A stretch of 38,760 bases of DNA from Campylobacteraceae bacterium (GCA_031259875.1 JAIRKW010000019.1:1-38760), one strand, 5' to 3'. Shown: positions 24,806 to 33,199, counted from the stretch's first letter. Program-made: numbers and translations. The notes: generated by a model from the letters alone, not told the origin.

Positions 24806-27040
24806 CTAAAATGTCCTTCCCATAGTAAACTCGAAACTGCTTATCCTGTCTCCATCCTCTTTTTTAAGAGGTTTGGCAAAAATAAATTGTATCGGTCCCA
24901 TTGGAGATATCCACTCTAATGCAGCGCCAGCCGAAGCGCGTTTTTCACTCAAATCATCATTGCCTATCATACCATAGTCAACAAACAGCGCGCCGCGCAT
25001 TTTTATTCTCTCTACCATAGGAAAACTGAGCTCTACCGTATTTAGAAGCGATATTTTACCGCCTGTAAGAGCGCCGTCTGCATTTTTTGGAGAAATGGAA
25101 CTACTCTCAAAACCTCTTAATGAACCCACGCCTCCAAGATAGAGTTTCTCATTGTACGGCAGATAATTCCCCTCTTCTATCCAACCAAACTGTGCCTTAT
25201 AGCGCAATATCAAATCATACCCTATGCTATCCTCAAGACCATAAAAAGCAGCAAATCTGCTTATGCTTTTCAAGAAATCCTGATCACCGCCAAGTCCGGC
25301 AATTTCAAAAGATGTGCTCGCTGCTATACCGCGTCTTGGCAGATAATAATCGTCTGTATTGTTAAATGAGAGGCTTGGCATAACAGAACTTTTCAAAGTC
25401 TTTGCCAAATAACCGCTCGTATCTTTATCTATATCGTGCTGTAATGCTGCACTGATATCGCTAAGCTCTGAAGTCTCGTAAGTATATCTGACAGACGCCG
25501 ATATATAGCGTCCCAATCTTCGCCCTAACGATACATAAAAACCACTTGTTAATTCATCATAATCATAATAGTCGTAATCTTTTCTGTAAATACTTCCGCC
25601 AAGACTGTAAGCAGAATCAAAAATACGCGGATTTGATACGGATATAGAGCCTGATAACTCTTTGTTTGAACGCTCTACATTAATAGACGTGCTAACACCG
25701 CTTCCTAAAAGATTATTCTCGGATACATAAGCGTTTATCAAAAAACCGTCGCTTGAGCCGTAACCTATACCGCCGCCTATTGTTCCGGTTTGTCTCTCCT
25801 TGACCTCAACCACCAAATCTATCTCGTCTTTAGAGACTCTCTCTTCTTTGATGGTTACATCTTCAAAATATCCCGTTCGTCTAAGAGCGTCTCTTGAATC
25901 TCTTAAATCTGTTCTGCTATACAAATCCTTCGGGGCTAAAAACACATCGCGGCGTATAACCCTGTCTATAGTGACAGAATTGCCCATAATGCGCACATCT
26001 CTGATATAGACTTTATCCGCAGGCGTTACTGTATAAATAATATCTACAATATTATTTTGTGCATCTTTATTAATATCCGGATAGACTTTAACATAAGCGT
26101 AACCTTGGTCAGCTATCATATCTTCAAGCTTTTTAGCATCTTTTCTGAGTTTAACGATATCAAACGTATCTTTACTTTGAAGCGCAAAACCTTTTTTTAC
26201 TTTTTCAATATCCATAAACCCATCTGGAATAGATATCGTAATACCGCCCACTTTATACTTTTTGCCCTCGTCTACTTTATATTCCAATTTAGCATTATAA
26301 TTATCAAAAGACACTCTCAAATACGGTGCGCTGACATTTGCATCCAAATAACCGTATTTATAGTATATATCGCGGATTTTTGAGGCATCCTGTTCCAGTT
26401 CAAAAAGATTTACCTTACCATCGTTTCTGCCCCACATCCATCCCATAAATTCGCGCTCTTTGTTGGCCAAGGAGGGTTCAAAATCACCGTAATCCAATTT
26501 ATCCGCGCCGTATATATCCACACTTTTAATAATAATATTCTCACCGCGGTTAATTTTAAACTTTATCTCTATACTCTGCTCATTAAAACGGTTTGTTTCT
26601 ACATCCACCACAGTATCAAAAAAACCTTTTAGTTCGTAAAACTTCTTTATCTGCTCTTTAGCAAACTCTATTTTGCCAAAATCATATATCTCACCTTTTT
26701 TGATGTTGGAAAAAGAGTTAATAGACTCTTTATCACTATCACCAATACCCTCTATATCAACTTTTGCAATAATCGGCTTCTCTTTAAGATGTATAGTAAT
26801 AACTCCATCTTCTTCTTCTATCCAAATATCCTCAAAATATTGCTGCCTAAATAGAGTTTTTACAGCATTGTCAATCGTATCTATATTGATTTGCTGCCCT
26901 ACTTTCAGCCCTGTCATTTCTATAGCTGTCTCAGGAGAAAGGTACAATAATCCTTCAAATTTGATATCATTTATCTGTTTAGCGCACAATGTATCACTCA
27001 AAGCGGCAATGCAGGCAAGAGAGAGTAAAACTTTTTTCAT
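24806..27040 (-). CDS. bamA: Outer membrane protein assembly factor BamA
   Basis: Omp85 barrel that folds beta-barrel proteins into the outer membrane. The start at 27040 gives a proper signal peptide (MKKVLLSLACIAALSDTLCA, cleavage near 20); a TTG 18 bases upstream is in frame but less likely. The 744-residue product has about five POTRA repeats (roughly 22-410; for example INDIKFEGLLYLSPETAIEM and YIRDVRIMGNSVTIDRVIRR) and a C-terminal 16-strand barrel from about 420 (GGIGYGSSDGFLINAYVSE). It contains GSLRGFE, a form of the conserved VRGF/Y loop motif, and ends in a terminal Phe (MGRTF) as outer-membrane barrels do. It is divergent from tyrA. Confidence 0.96.
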   Translation of the reverse strand: MKKVLLSLACIAALSDTLCAKQINDIKFEGLLYLSPETAIEMTGLKVGQQINIDTIDNAVKTLFRQQYFEDIWIEEEDGVITIHLKEKPIIAKVDIEGIGDSDKESINSFSNIKKGEIYDFGKIEFAKEQIKKFYELKGFFDTVVDVETNRFNEQSIEIKFKINRGENIIIKSVDIYGADKLDYGDFEPSLANKEREFMGWMWGRNDGKVNLFELEQDASKIRDIYYKYGYLDANVSAPYLRVSFDNYNAKLEYKVDEGKKYKVGGITISIPDGFMDIEKVKKGFALQSKDTFDIVKLRKDAKKLEDMIADQGYAYVKVYPDINKDAQNNIVDIIYTVTPADKVYIRDVRIMGNSVTIDRVIRRDVFLAPKDLYSRTDLRDSRDALRRTGYFEDVTIKEERVSKDEIDLVVEVKERQTGTIGGGIGYGSSDGFLINAYVSENNLLGSGVSTSINVERSNKELSGSISVSNPRIFDSAYSLGGSIYRKDYDYYDYDELTSGFYVSLGRRLGRYISASVRYTYETSELSDISAALQHDIDKDTSGYLAKTLKSSVMPSLSFNNTDDYYLPRRGIAASTSFEIAGLGGDQDFLKSISRFAAFYGLEDSIGYDLILRYKAQFGWIEEGNYLPYNEKLYLGGVGSLRGFESSSISPKNADGALTGGKISLLNTVELSFPMVERIKMRGALFVDYGMIGNDDLSEKRASAGAALEWISPMGPIQFIFAKPLKKEDGDRISSFEFTMGRTF

Positions 27041-27124
27041 AAAAACATCCGTAAACAAAATTTTGCAAAATAAAGTAGGTATAATACCATTTTAATAATA
27101 AATATTCAAAATTTCTAAGGATAC

Positions 27125-27955
27125 ATGTTGACGGCTGGAATTATAGGACTTGGGCTTATTGGCGGCTCAATGGGTTTAGCACTTCAAAATACAAAATTTA
27201 TCAAAAAAGTAGTAGGGCTTGACAATAATGTAGCGCACTGTGAAGAGGCGTTAAAACTCGGACTCGTTAATGAAATAGTGAACTTTGAGGATATAAAAAG
27301 GTGCGATGTAATATTTCTGGCAACACCCGTAGATGCTATCATTACAATAATACAAAGCCTTACTGACATTGACAGTGGTACAACTTTAATAGATTTAGGC
27401 AGCACAAAAGAAGAGATAGTAAAAAGCACACCTGAGACTCTGCGCAAAAATTTTATACCAGCTCATCCTATGACAGGTACAGAAAAGTTTGGTCCAAGTG
27501 CGGCATTTGCTACGCTTTACAACGGCGGCGTTGTTGTGATATGCAAAAGCAAAGAGGTCGAAGATATCCATTTGACGCGCGCAGTGCAAATATTTTCTCA
27601 CATCGGCATGAAGATATTTTTCATGAATCCCAAAGAGCACGACTGCCATACTTCATATATTTCGCATATGCCCCACGCATTAAGTTACGCTTTGGCAAAT
27701 AGCGTTATGCATCAAGAAGATCCTAAAAGTATTTTGATTTTAGCAGGCGGCGGTTTTCGCGATATGAGCCGTGTAGCCAAAAGTTCTCCGATAATGTGGA
27801 GTAATGTATTTAAGCAAAACCGCCAGAACGTATTGGAAGCTATAAAAAATTTTCAAATAGAGCTTGAAAAATGCCGTGTTATGGTAGAAGAGCAAAAATG
27901 GGATGAGCTTGAGGATTGGATGAAAAATGCCACTACACTGCATAAAATACTTTGA
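27125..27955 (+). CDS. tyrA: Prephenate dehydrogenase
   Basis: Converts prephenate to 4-hydroxyphenylpyruvate in tyrosine synthesis. The 276-residue product starts with an NAD-binding fold, GIIGLGLIGGSMGLAL, and has FLATPVDAI, DLGSTKEEIV, AHPMTGTEKFGP and SHMPHALSYALA, all family hallmarks. It is the short monofunctional form without chorismate mutase or a C-terminal ACT domain. TAAGGA lies 4 bases before the ATG. It is divergent from bamA, with 84 bp between starts that must hold both promoters. No clear terminator follows. Confidence 0.95.
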   Translation: MLTAGIIGLGLIGGSMGLALQNTKFIKKVVGLDNNVAHCEEALKLGLVNEIVNFEDIKRCDVIFLATPVDAIITIIQSLTDIDSGTTLIDLGSTKEEIVKSTPETLRKNFIPAHPMTGTEKFGPSAAFATLYNGGVVVICKSKEVEDIHLTRAVQIFSHIGMKIFFMNPKEHDCHTSYISHMPHALSYALANSVMHQEDPKSILILAGGGFRDMSRVAKSSPIMWSNVFKQNRQNVLEAIKNFQIELEKCRVMVEEQKWDELEDWMKNATTLHKIL

Positions 27956-28477
27956 TAAATTTTGCAGCAAGCAAATGCGCCTTTTTCAAATTTCTCTTAT
28001 TGCAAGAAGGGGCAGCAACATAGCAATTTATCAACACTAAGTTATGGTACAAATCTTTTCTCTTATTGCTTTCTTGCACAAAACAATCAAAAAATTACCC
28101 AATGGCTTCCAATAAATAAACTTTTTGCATTCAAGAGCATTCAATAATTTTATTGCTGTGAAAATGAGAAAAAAGAAAGTTAAGCATTTTCACTCTGCTG
28201 CCCTACTATTGCAAGAAACACGCGACGCTATGTAACAATCTATGAAAATTGCAAAACGATTAGCTGCTTTATTTTAAGATAGAGCACAAAATAGGCTTAA
28301 ATTATCTTTTTAACATTTGAGATTATTGAACGGAAACATTGACAATATTTAAAATGACTTCCTGCAGTACATCTTAACAATTCCTTTTTCACGGCAGACA
28401 TATTTTAATTGTTGCAGAGGCTTTTTGCTGCTTAATTCTGCTGTTTATTTTTTTGTAATTGTGTCATTTTTGTTCAA
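27956..28477. other. Gene-poor stretch after tyrA
   Basis: About 520 bases without a supportable gene. A frame at 27962-28147 has no ribosome site or recognisable product. A 13-base direct repeat, TTTCTCTTATTGC, occurs at 27991-28003 and 28057-28069, and TATTGCAAGAA occurs at 27998-28008 and 28207-28217. This is possibly decayed mobile or coding sequence. Confidence 0.45.
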
Positions 28478-28507
28478 ATTCCCCCTAAATTTATTTTTAG
28501 GGGGAAT
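28478..28507 (-). terminator. Perfect 12-bp hairpin, probable terminator
   Basis: ATTCCCCCTAAA (28478-28489) pairs perfectly with TTTAGGGGGAAT (28496-28507) over a 6-base loop. On the minus strand it begins one base after the stop of the 19-codon frame at 28509-28568, which fits termination of that unit. No long T-run follows on either strand. Confidence 0.55.
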
Positions 28508-28508
28508 G

Positions 28509-28568
28509 CTAGCTGTATTTGCAAAATCTCAAAAACAGCATACCATAAACAAAAACGATGATAATCAT
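28509..28568 (-). CDS. Possible 19-residue hydrophobic peptide
   Basis: An ATG overlapping the stop of the 87-residue gene as ATGA (28565-28568) opens a frame whose product begins MIIIVFVYGMLFLRF and ends in KYS: almost entirely a single membrane segment with a short basic tail. The stop is followed at once by the hairpin at 28478-28507. Size and character resemble small hydrophobic toxins or membrane peptides such as the Ibs class, but that is only a physical resemblance. Being so short, it could be chance. Confidence 0.35.
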   Translation of the reverse strand: MIIIVFVYGMLFLRFCKYS

Positions 28569-28828
28569 TCCAAGCCATATACTTTTTTTATATCTTCTAT
28601 TTTTGCTTTTTTCTGCTCTATAGAGCTTCTTATGAGTTTGACTATCTTTCGTCTTGGGTCTTCCCTCGACTCTTCTTTCCACCGCTCACCAGACTGTTTT
28701 TGCTGCTCTTCAATATCTTGCTCCAAAAAATCAGCCAACTCCTCATCCATTTTAATAATAGCCTCCATCGCTACTACTTTGCCCATCTCTCGCTTTTTTA
28801 TCAGCGATTTGCATTCTAAAACATACAT
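28565..28828 (-). CDS. Small charged helical protein, hypothetical
   Basis: An 87-residue protein I do not recognise. It begins MYVLECKSLIKKREMGK and is rich in Glu, Lys and Arg, with predicted long helices (ELADFLEQDIEEQQKQ; KLIRSSIEQKKAKIEDIKK). It has no signal peptide or membrane segment. AAGGGG lies 7 bases before the ATG, which together with the low-complexity charged composition makes a real cytosolic gene likely. Its stop overlaps a 19-codon hydrophobic frame, and a 15-codon hydrophobic frame with an excellent ribosome site lies 39 bases upstream. The plus-strand frame across it (28425-28844) is a shadow. Confidence 0.55.
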   Translation of the reverse strand: MYVLECKSLIKKREMGKVVAMEAIIKMDEELADFLEQDIEEQQKQSGERWKEESREDPRRKIVKLIRSSIEQKKAKIEDIKKVYGLE

Positions 28829-28867
28829 TGTGCACCCCTTATGAACTTATAGCATATTAAATGCATA

Positions 28868-28915
28868 CTAAAACAAACAACCACCCCAGAAACAAAAAAG
28901 TAAAAACTCTTTCAT
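28868..28915 (-). CDS. Possible 15-residue hydrophobic peptide with strong ribosome site
   Basis: AAAGGAGAAAAC precedes an ATG at 28915, the best ribosome site in this gene-poor stretch. The frame encodes MKEFLLFCFWGGCLF and stops at 28868, 39 bases before the 87-residue gene. It could be a leader peptide, a tiny membrane peptide, or a chance frame. A longer alternative frame (28857-29036, 59 residues, start SKYFMHQIK after ATG, AGGGG upstream) overlaps it and also ends in a hydrophobic stretch. Confidence 0.3.
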   Translation of the reverse strand: MKEFLLFCFWGGCLF

Positions 28916-29069
28916 GTTTTCTCCTTTGTAAGATTTGTATGATTAAATCACTATTAAATAATGTATGAAATATTTTTGAGATGTAGTTGATATTCTTCTT
29001 TTTGCTTTTAATTTGATGCATAAAATACTTTGACATACAAATCACCCCTAAATATTTAAAATATCTTTC

Positions 29070-29083
29070 TAATTCTAGAATTA
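29070..29083. repeat. 14-bp perfect palindrome TAATTCTAGAATTA
   Basis: It lies 34 bases upstream of the ATG at 29036 on the minus strand, a position that would suit an operator for the small-ORF cluster. Palindromes are frequent in AT-rich DNA, so function is only suggested. Confidence 0.35.
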
Positions 29084-29550
29084 TTTTCTTAAAAAAATAG
29101 ATATATTACAATGAATAATTTATATATCTACTATACAGAGTAAAAAAGTAACACTTTTTGTCATATTTTATAAATTATTAGAAATAAAATATGCTATATT
29201 TACTAATATAGATTTAAAAATTTTAATTTATATATTAATGCATAAATTATCTTTTAAATGAGTATTGCCAAAAAGCGTTTTGCTCTATTTCGCAGATAAG
29301 ACTACACCCTTTGTAAATTTTGACATTACCAAAGCGTGAAAATATAACAAAGAACATTTCCATTTTTTAGGCGGAAAAATGAAAATCTTTTAAAAATAGT
29401 TTTTTAGATACAAATCTAAAATAGTGTGTCTAAAAGAAATATTTGCCGTTCTAAAAAATAGAATTTTATTTTTTACTTAATGGGAATTGGAGCGGAGATG
29501 GTTTGATTTAAAAATTTTACTAAAAAAATATAAGTTCTGTTTAAGGTTAA

Positions 29551-29566
29551 TCTCTCTCTCTCTCTC
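29551..29566. repeat. Dinucleotide tract (TC)8
   Basis: Eight uninterrupted TC units in the gene-free stretch. Such tracts can change length by slippage, but here none lies in a gene or an evident promoter. Confidence 0.7.
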
Positions 29567-30149
29567 CGATTTTAGACTTAAAGCATTGTAAAACATAAAA
29601 TTTTCTCATATATTTTAAATATCTTTCAGCATTTTATATGAAATCGGACAAAAAATCAAGTATAAATTAGTAAAAATTTGAATATTTTTTTGTCTTATTT
29701 ATATAATAATTGCATACTGTTTTTGTATAAATATGCCAAAAATATTTATATTATTAAATATAAATATGATTTTTAAAAACTATATATTAAACTATAACAA
29801 TAATTTTATGTCACAATATAAATTATTGCAATAATTTAATAATGCTTATAACAGAAATTGCAAAATTTATACTCGAAAGTTTGGAATAAAGTACAACATG
29901 CAGATGGATTATAAGACTGCATTTATCTCAAATAACAAGATTTTATGCACTGATTTTTGCTAATATTTCAATATATGTCGAAATAAATTGCAATTTTAAA
30001 AACCAAATAATCCGCAAAACCAATAGTTTATCATGGAATAAAAAAATAAAATTTACACTAAAATTTCATCGAAAGATAGGCTTAAAAACTTATCCTAAAT
30101 TGGCTTTTAATGCCAAACATTGGAAAATAAGCTTTGCAGATTTAAAGTT

Positions 30150-30187
30150 CCGATACCAGGATGGCATTTTTTATATCCTTGTATCGG
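30150..30187 (-). terminator. Putative hairpin terminator downstream of the RNA helicase
   Basis: CCGATACCAGGAT (30150-30162) pairs with ATCCTTGTATCGG (30175-30187) with one mismatch over a 12-base loop. It is about 60 bases past the helicase stop. A T-run is missing, so the assignment rests on position and stem strength. Confidence 0.45.
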
Positions 30188-30248
30188 AGAGTAAAAGTTT
30201 TACATTAACGGCAAAATTTATTCATTATGCCTGATGTACAAGCCTGTT

Positions 30249-31730
30249 TTATCTATCTTTTCTTTTGCTTTTTTTGCCGCCTTTACTGCCAAAACTGCTT
30301 CTATCATTTCTGCTGCGTTCGCTGCCGCCGCGATTGGATGAGCGATTTCTGCTGCGGGAGCGGGCAGAGCGTTTCTCTTCCTCTTTGGCGTGTGCTTTTT
30401 TGATATAGCTTTCAAAAGTTTTACTGTCAACGCCTATTGAATTTGGTCCTTTTGCGTCAGATTTACCTATAAGCAATGAGATGGCTTTATAGGCTATCTG
30501 TGCTAAATCCAACTCTTTTTCAAGCTCATTTACAATCTTCACTGCCGCAGAATCTATACTTGCTGCAAGTATATTTTGAGCTAATTTTTTGGCGCTGTTG
30601 GCTTTCATCTCAAATAGAGTCGGTATTTGCTTTTGCGTTAATTTCGTACCGACTGTTTTGGCGATTCGCTGTAAGCTATGGTATTCTATAGGCGTTAAAA
30701 GCGTAATAGCTGTTCCTTTTTGTCCTGCTCTTGCAGTTCTGCCTATACGGTGAACATAACTCTCAGGGTCAAACGGCATATGATAGTTAAAAACATGCGT
30801 TATCTCTTTGACATTAAGTCCACGTGCAGCAACATCGGTAGCGACAAGAATATCTATATCGCTGTTTCTGAAAGATTTGATAACCTCTTCGCGCTGAGGC
30901 TGGTCCATATCGCCATGAAGAGATTTAGCAATAAATCCAGAAGAAATAAGTTTTGTGCTGAGTCTGTCAACCTCTTTTTTTGTGCGGCAAAATATAATCG
31001 CCTTTTGCGGGTCTAAAGCGTCCAAAAGCCTTATAATCGCATCATCACGCTCATACTCTTCTATAACGTAATACTGCTGTTCTATATCGGCATTAGTTGT
31101 AGCATTTTGAGGCGTTACACTCACAAAAGCGGGATTATTGAGTATTCTTTTGGCTAAAGCTTTGATGGGTTCTGGCATAGTGGCAGATAAAAGCAGTGTC
31201 TGGCGCTCTTTGGGAAGGTGCGCAAATATAGCCTCTATATCCTCTAAAAAGCCCATATCAAGCATTTCATCAGCTTCATCAAGTATAACTATTTTTGGCT
31301 CAAAACCGTACATTTTATTGCCTTTGAGTAAATCCAAAAGCCTACCCGGCGTTGCTACCACTACGTTTGAACCCTGCTCTATCAGTTTGAGCTGGCGAGA
31401 ATACGAACTGCCGCCGTAAACCGTTACCGTATGAATGTTCCTGAAACGCCCAAGAGCATACATCTCATCGCTTATCTGCGTTGCCAATTCTCTTGTCGGT
31501 GTTATAACCAAAATCTGCACACTCTTTTGAGCAGTATCTATCATGCTAAGAGACGGCAGTGAAAACGCTGCTGTTTTGCCGGTACCTGTTTGAGCTTGTC
31601 CAACAACATCGCGTCCGCTTAAAATGATAGGTATTATCTCCTGTTGTATCGGACTTGGTTCCTTAAATCCGGCCTCTTTTACAGCACGCAATACTTGTTC
31701 GTGCAATCCAAAATGTTCAAAGTCATTCAT
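30249..31730 (-). CDS. DEAD-box RNA helicase
   Basis: ATP-dependent RNA helicase of 493 residues, probably acting in RNA decay, ribosome assembly or cold adaptation. Visible motifs in order: Q motif (FKEPSPIQQEIIP, about 22-34), Walker A (AQTGTGKTAAF, about 46), PTRELA, DEAD box (VILDEADEMLDMG, about 150), SAT, ARGLN and HRIGRTARAGQKG (about 327). Beyond the core (about residue 370 on) is a linker and a basic C-terminal tail rich in Arg, Ser and Gly (RSRSRNRSSNRGG...KKSKRKDR) typical of RNA-binding extensions in CsdA/DeaD-like proteins. The leader of about 120 nt from a TGCTATAAT promoter is structured. Exact subfamily is not assigned. Confidence 0.95.
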   Translation of the reverse strand: MNDFEHFGLHEQVLRAVKEAGFKEPSPIQQEIIPIILSGRDVVGQAQTGTGKTAAFSLPSLSMIDTAQKSVQILVITPTRELATQISDEMYALGRFRNIHTVTVYGGSSYSRQLKLIEQGSNVVVATPGRLLDLLKGNKMYGFEPKIVILDEADEMLDMGFLEDIEAIFAHLPKERQTLLLSATMPEPIKALAKRILNNPAFVSVTPQNATTNADIEQQYYVIEEYERDDAIIRLLDALDPQKAIIFCRTKKEVDRLSTKLISSGFIAKSLHGDMDQPQREEVIKSFRNSDIDILVATDVAARGLNVKEITHVFNYHMPFDPESYVHRIGRTARAGQKGTAITLLTPIEYHSLQRIAKTVGTKLTQKQIPTLFEMKANSAKKLAQNILAASIDSAAVKIVNELEKELDLAQIAYKAISLLIGKSDAKGPNSIGVDSKTFESYIKKAHAKEEEKRSARSRSRNRSSNRGGSERSRNDRSSFGSKGGKKSKRKDR

Positions 31731-31769
31731 CTATATGTCCTAATAATTTTATATTTTAAAGTTTAATTT

Positions 31770-31816
31770 GCAAGCTAAAAGCAGCATTGAAGCCGTCTGC
31801 TTGCCCGCTAACAGAC
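31770..31816 (-). promoter_or_regulatory. Structured 5' leader of the RNA helicase gene
   Basis: Within the leader three short helices overlap and exclude one another: GCAAGC (31804-31799) with GCTTGC (31775-31770); AAGCAG (31802-31797) with CTGCTT (31784-31779); GTCTG (31816-31812) with CAGAC (31799-31795), all read on the minus strand. Mutually exclusive pairing of this kind suits a control region, but no known RNA family is recognised. Confidence 0.35.
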
Positions 31817-31861
31817 AAATATAGATGGCATCAAAAATATGCAAGATACTAAAAAAGAGGT

Positions 31862-31867
31862 ATTATA
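31862..31867 (-). promoter_or_regulatory. Putative extended -10 for the RNA helicase
   Basis: On the minus strand TGCTATAAT gives an extended -10 (TGn plus TATAAT). Transcription from here would leave an untranslated leader of about 120 nt before the ATG at 31730. Confidence 0.5.
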
Positions 31868-32004
31868 GCAGAAATATTACAATTTTTTACCATTTTTTAA
31901 AATTTATGCAATATATAAACGTTTTGTCATTAAAAATTTTAATTTGCGTATGCTTGTTTTTATACTTAAAGCTTATTAAATCAGCTGTGCAAATATTGCA
32001 TATT

Positions 32005-32781
32005 TTACCAAGCCGTGCGGTTTTGCTGTCCGCTAATCTTTTTTTCTATCTGTTCGCCCCATACATCACCAAAAAGCATAGTCTTTTTTAAAACTGCCTT
32101 TGAAGCTGTATTATCACTGTCAACATTGACATAAAGTTCCCCTTTATCGCTTGTAAAAATCTCTTGATTGAGTATCGCGACAATATATATACCCTCTTTA
32201 TCGCCAAAAGTTTTTTTGGCAGTTTTAAGCCGTTCTCCTTCAGGCAGCATTATAATGACAGGTTTTTTTGAACCGATAGCGGAAGCGTTTATCTCTTTAG
32301 CACCAGTTTTATTAAAATCAAACATAATATTATGATAGAGCGTTAAAATATCATCTTCAGCGTATTTATCATCCGGCAATATTTCAGAAGAGTATTCGCA
32401 GTTACCGCCTTTACAGTTTTCCTTCTCCATAACTATCTGTTTATTTTCATAATTCCAAAAAAACTCAATATGACGCTTTTTGCTGCCGTAAGACGTCTGT
32501 TTTTCAAAGTGATAAGGCACAAGTCTACCCTCAAACACTCTGCCTTCACTCATATATTTTTCTGTGCGTTCTCTTGAAAATACAGCAGCCAAACCTTTAG
32601 CTCTGGCCGATATTTCGGTTTTATAACTGCCGTTATCACTTATTTTCAGATAGGCCGAAGCCTCACCCAAAGTAAAAACACCGTATCCGACTTTATATTT
32701 TACAAAAGATTCAAACTTTTCGGCAAAAAGCGAAATAGTAAAAAATATCAAAAGCAAAAGAGCTTTATAAATCATTTTCAT
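32005..32781 (-). CDS. DUF3108 family exported protein
   Basis: A 258-residue exported protein. It has a signal peptide (KALLLLIFFTISLFA, cleavage near residue 20) and then a beta-rich domain starting FVKYKVGYGVFTLGEASAYL, with SARAKGLAAVFSRERTEKYM further on, the pattern of DUF3108, a periplasmic domain of unknown function. A CKGGNCEY loop could form a disulfide. The start overlaps the 3' end of the ACT gene by 17 bases; a second ATG two codons later is also possible. It is the last gene of paaK-ACT-DUF3108, but the functional link to PaaK is unclear. Confidence 0.8.
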   Translation of the reverse strand: MKMIYKALLLLIFFTISLFAEKFESFVKYKVGYGVFTLGEASAYLKISDNGSYKTEISARAKGLAAVFSRERTEKYMSEGRVFEGRLVPYHFEKQTSYGSKKRHIEFFWNYENKQIVMEKENCKGGNCEYSSEILPDDKYAEDDILTLYHNIMFDFNKTGAKEINASAIGSKKPVIIMLPEGERLKTAKKTFGDKEGIYIVAILNQEIFTSDKGELYVNVDSDNTASKAVLKKTMLFGDVWGEQIEKKISGQQNRTAW

Positions 32782-33199
32782 TTACTGTTTTCACACCATT
32801 TTGCTCAAGCGCAAGTACTGCTTTTTCTATTTTGTCATCATCAACTTTAAAGACAAAAATACCGTCGTTTTTTTCGTTGACCGTATATGTATAGCGTATA
32901 TCAATATTTGTTTCATTCAAAATTTTCACAACTTTATTAAAACTGCCTACTTGATTGACAATACGTACTCCTATCACTTTAGCGCTCTGCGCCATAAAAC
33001 CGTTTTCGATTAAAAGCAAACGCGCTCGCTGTGTATTTTTAGTAAGTAGCCTTAATATGCCAAATTCACTGCTGTCAGACAAAACTACAGATAAAAGCGA
33101 GATATTTTCCTGTTCCAGTAAAGCTGTTATGGAATACAATTCACCGGAGCGGTTTTCTACAAAGATTGAGAGTTGTTCAAGATAGTTAAAATCTGCCAT
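32765..33199 (-). CDS. Tandem ACT-domain regulatory protein
   Basis: A 144-residue protein made of two ACT domains: about residues 8-70 (LSIFVENRSGELYSITALLEQ) and about 76-140 (GVRIVNQVGSFNKVVKILNET). ACT domains bind amino acids or similar small ligands. Stand-alone tandem ACT proteins commonly follow paaK-type acyl-CoA ligases. The start overlaps the paaK stop (TAATG), indicating translational coupling. A role as ligand sensor for the aromatic-acid ligase is inference. Confidence 0.85.
   Translation of the reverse strand: MADFNYLEQLSIFVENRSGELYSITALLEQENISLLSVVLSDSSEFGILRLLTKNTQRARLLLIENGFMAQSAKVIGVRIVNQVGSFNKVVKILNETNIDIRYTYTVNEKNDGIFVFKVDDDKIEKAVLALEQNGVKTVNENDL

Larger units (their letters stand above)
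29037..30149. other. Very AT-rich gene-free stretch
   Basis: About 1.1 kb visibly richer in A/T than any coding part of the window. Short frames exist (for example a 38-codon minus-strand frame starting MEMFFVIFSRFG near 29370) but lack ribosome sites. It contains a 14-bp palindrome (29070-29083), a TTTTAGAT/ATCTAAAA hairpin (29402-29421) and a dinucleotide tract (29551-29566). I see no RNA gene or origin that I can support. Confidence 0.5.

Noticed and set aside
27962..28147. 61-codon plus-strand frame after tyrA
   Set aside because: Lacks a ribosome site and spans two copies of a short direct repeat; looks non-coding.
28425..28844. 139-codon plus-strand frame opposite the 87-residue gene
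   Set aside because: Ser/Phe/Ile-rich complement of a Glu/Lys/Arg-rich gene, the usual sign of a shadow frame; it also crosses the terminator hairpin.
29230..29400. 38-codon minus-strand frame starting MEMFFVIFSRFG
   Set aside because: Reads like protein but has no ribosome site, no neighbours and no recognisable family.
29402..29421. TTTTAGAT/ATCTAAAA hairpin
   Set aside because: Weak AT-only stem in very AT-rich DNA, not adjacent to any gene end.
30218..30430. 70-codon minus-strand frame, Ala/Lys-rich
   Set aside because: Shadow of the low-complexity Arg/Ser/Gly tail of the RNA helicase in another frame.
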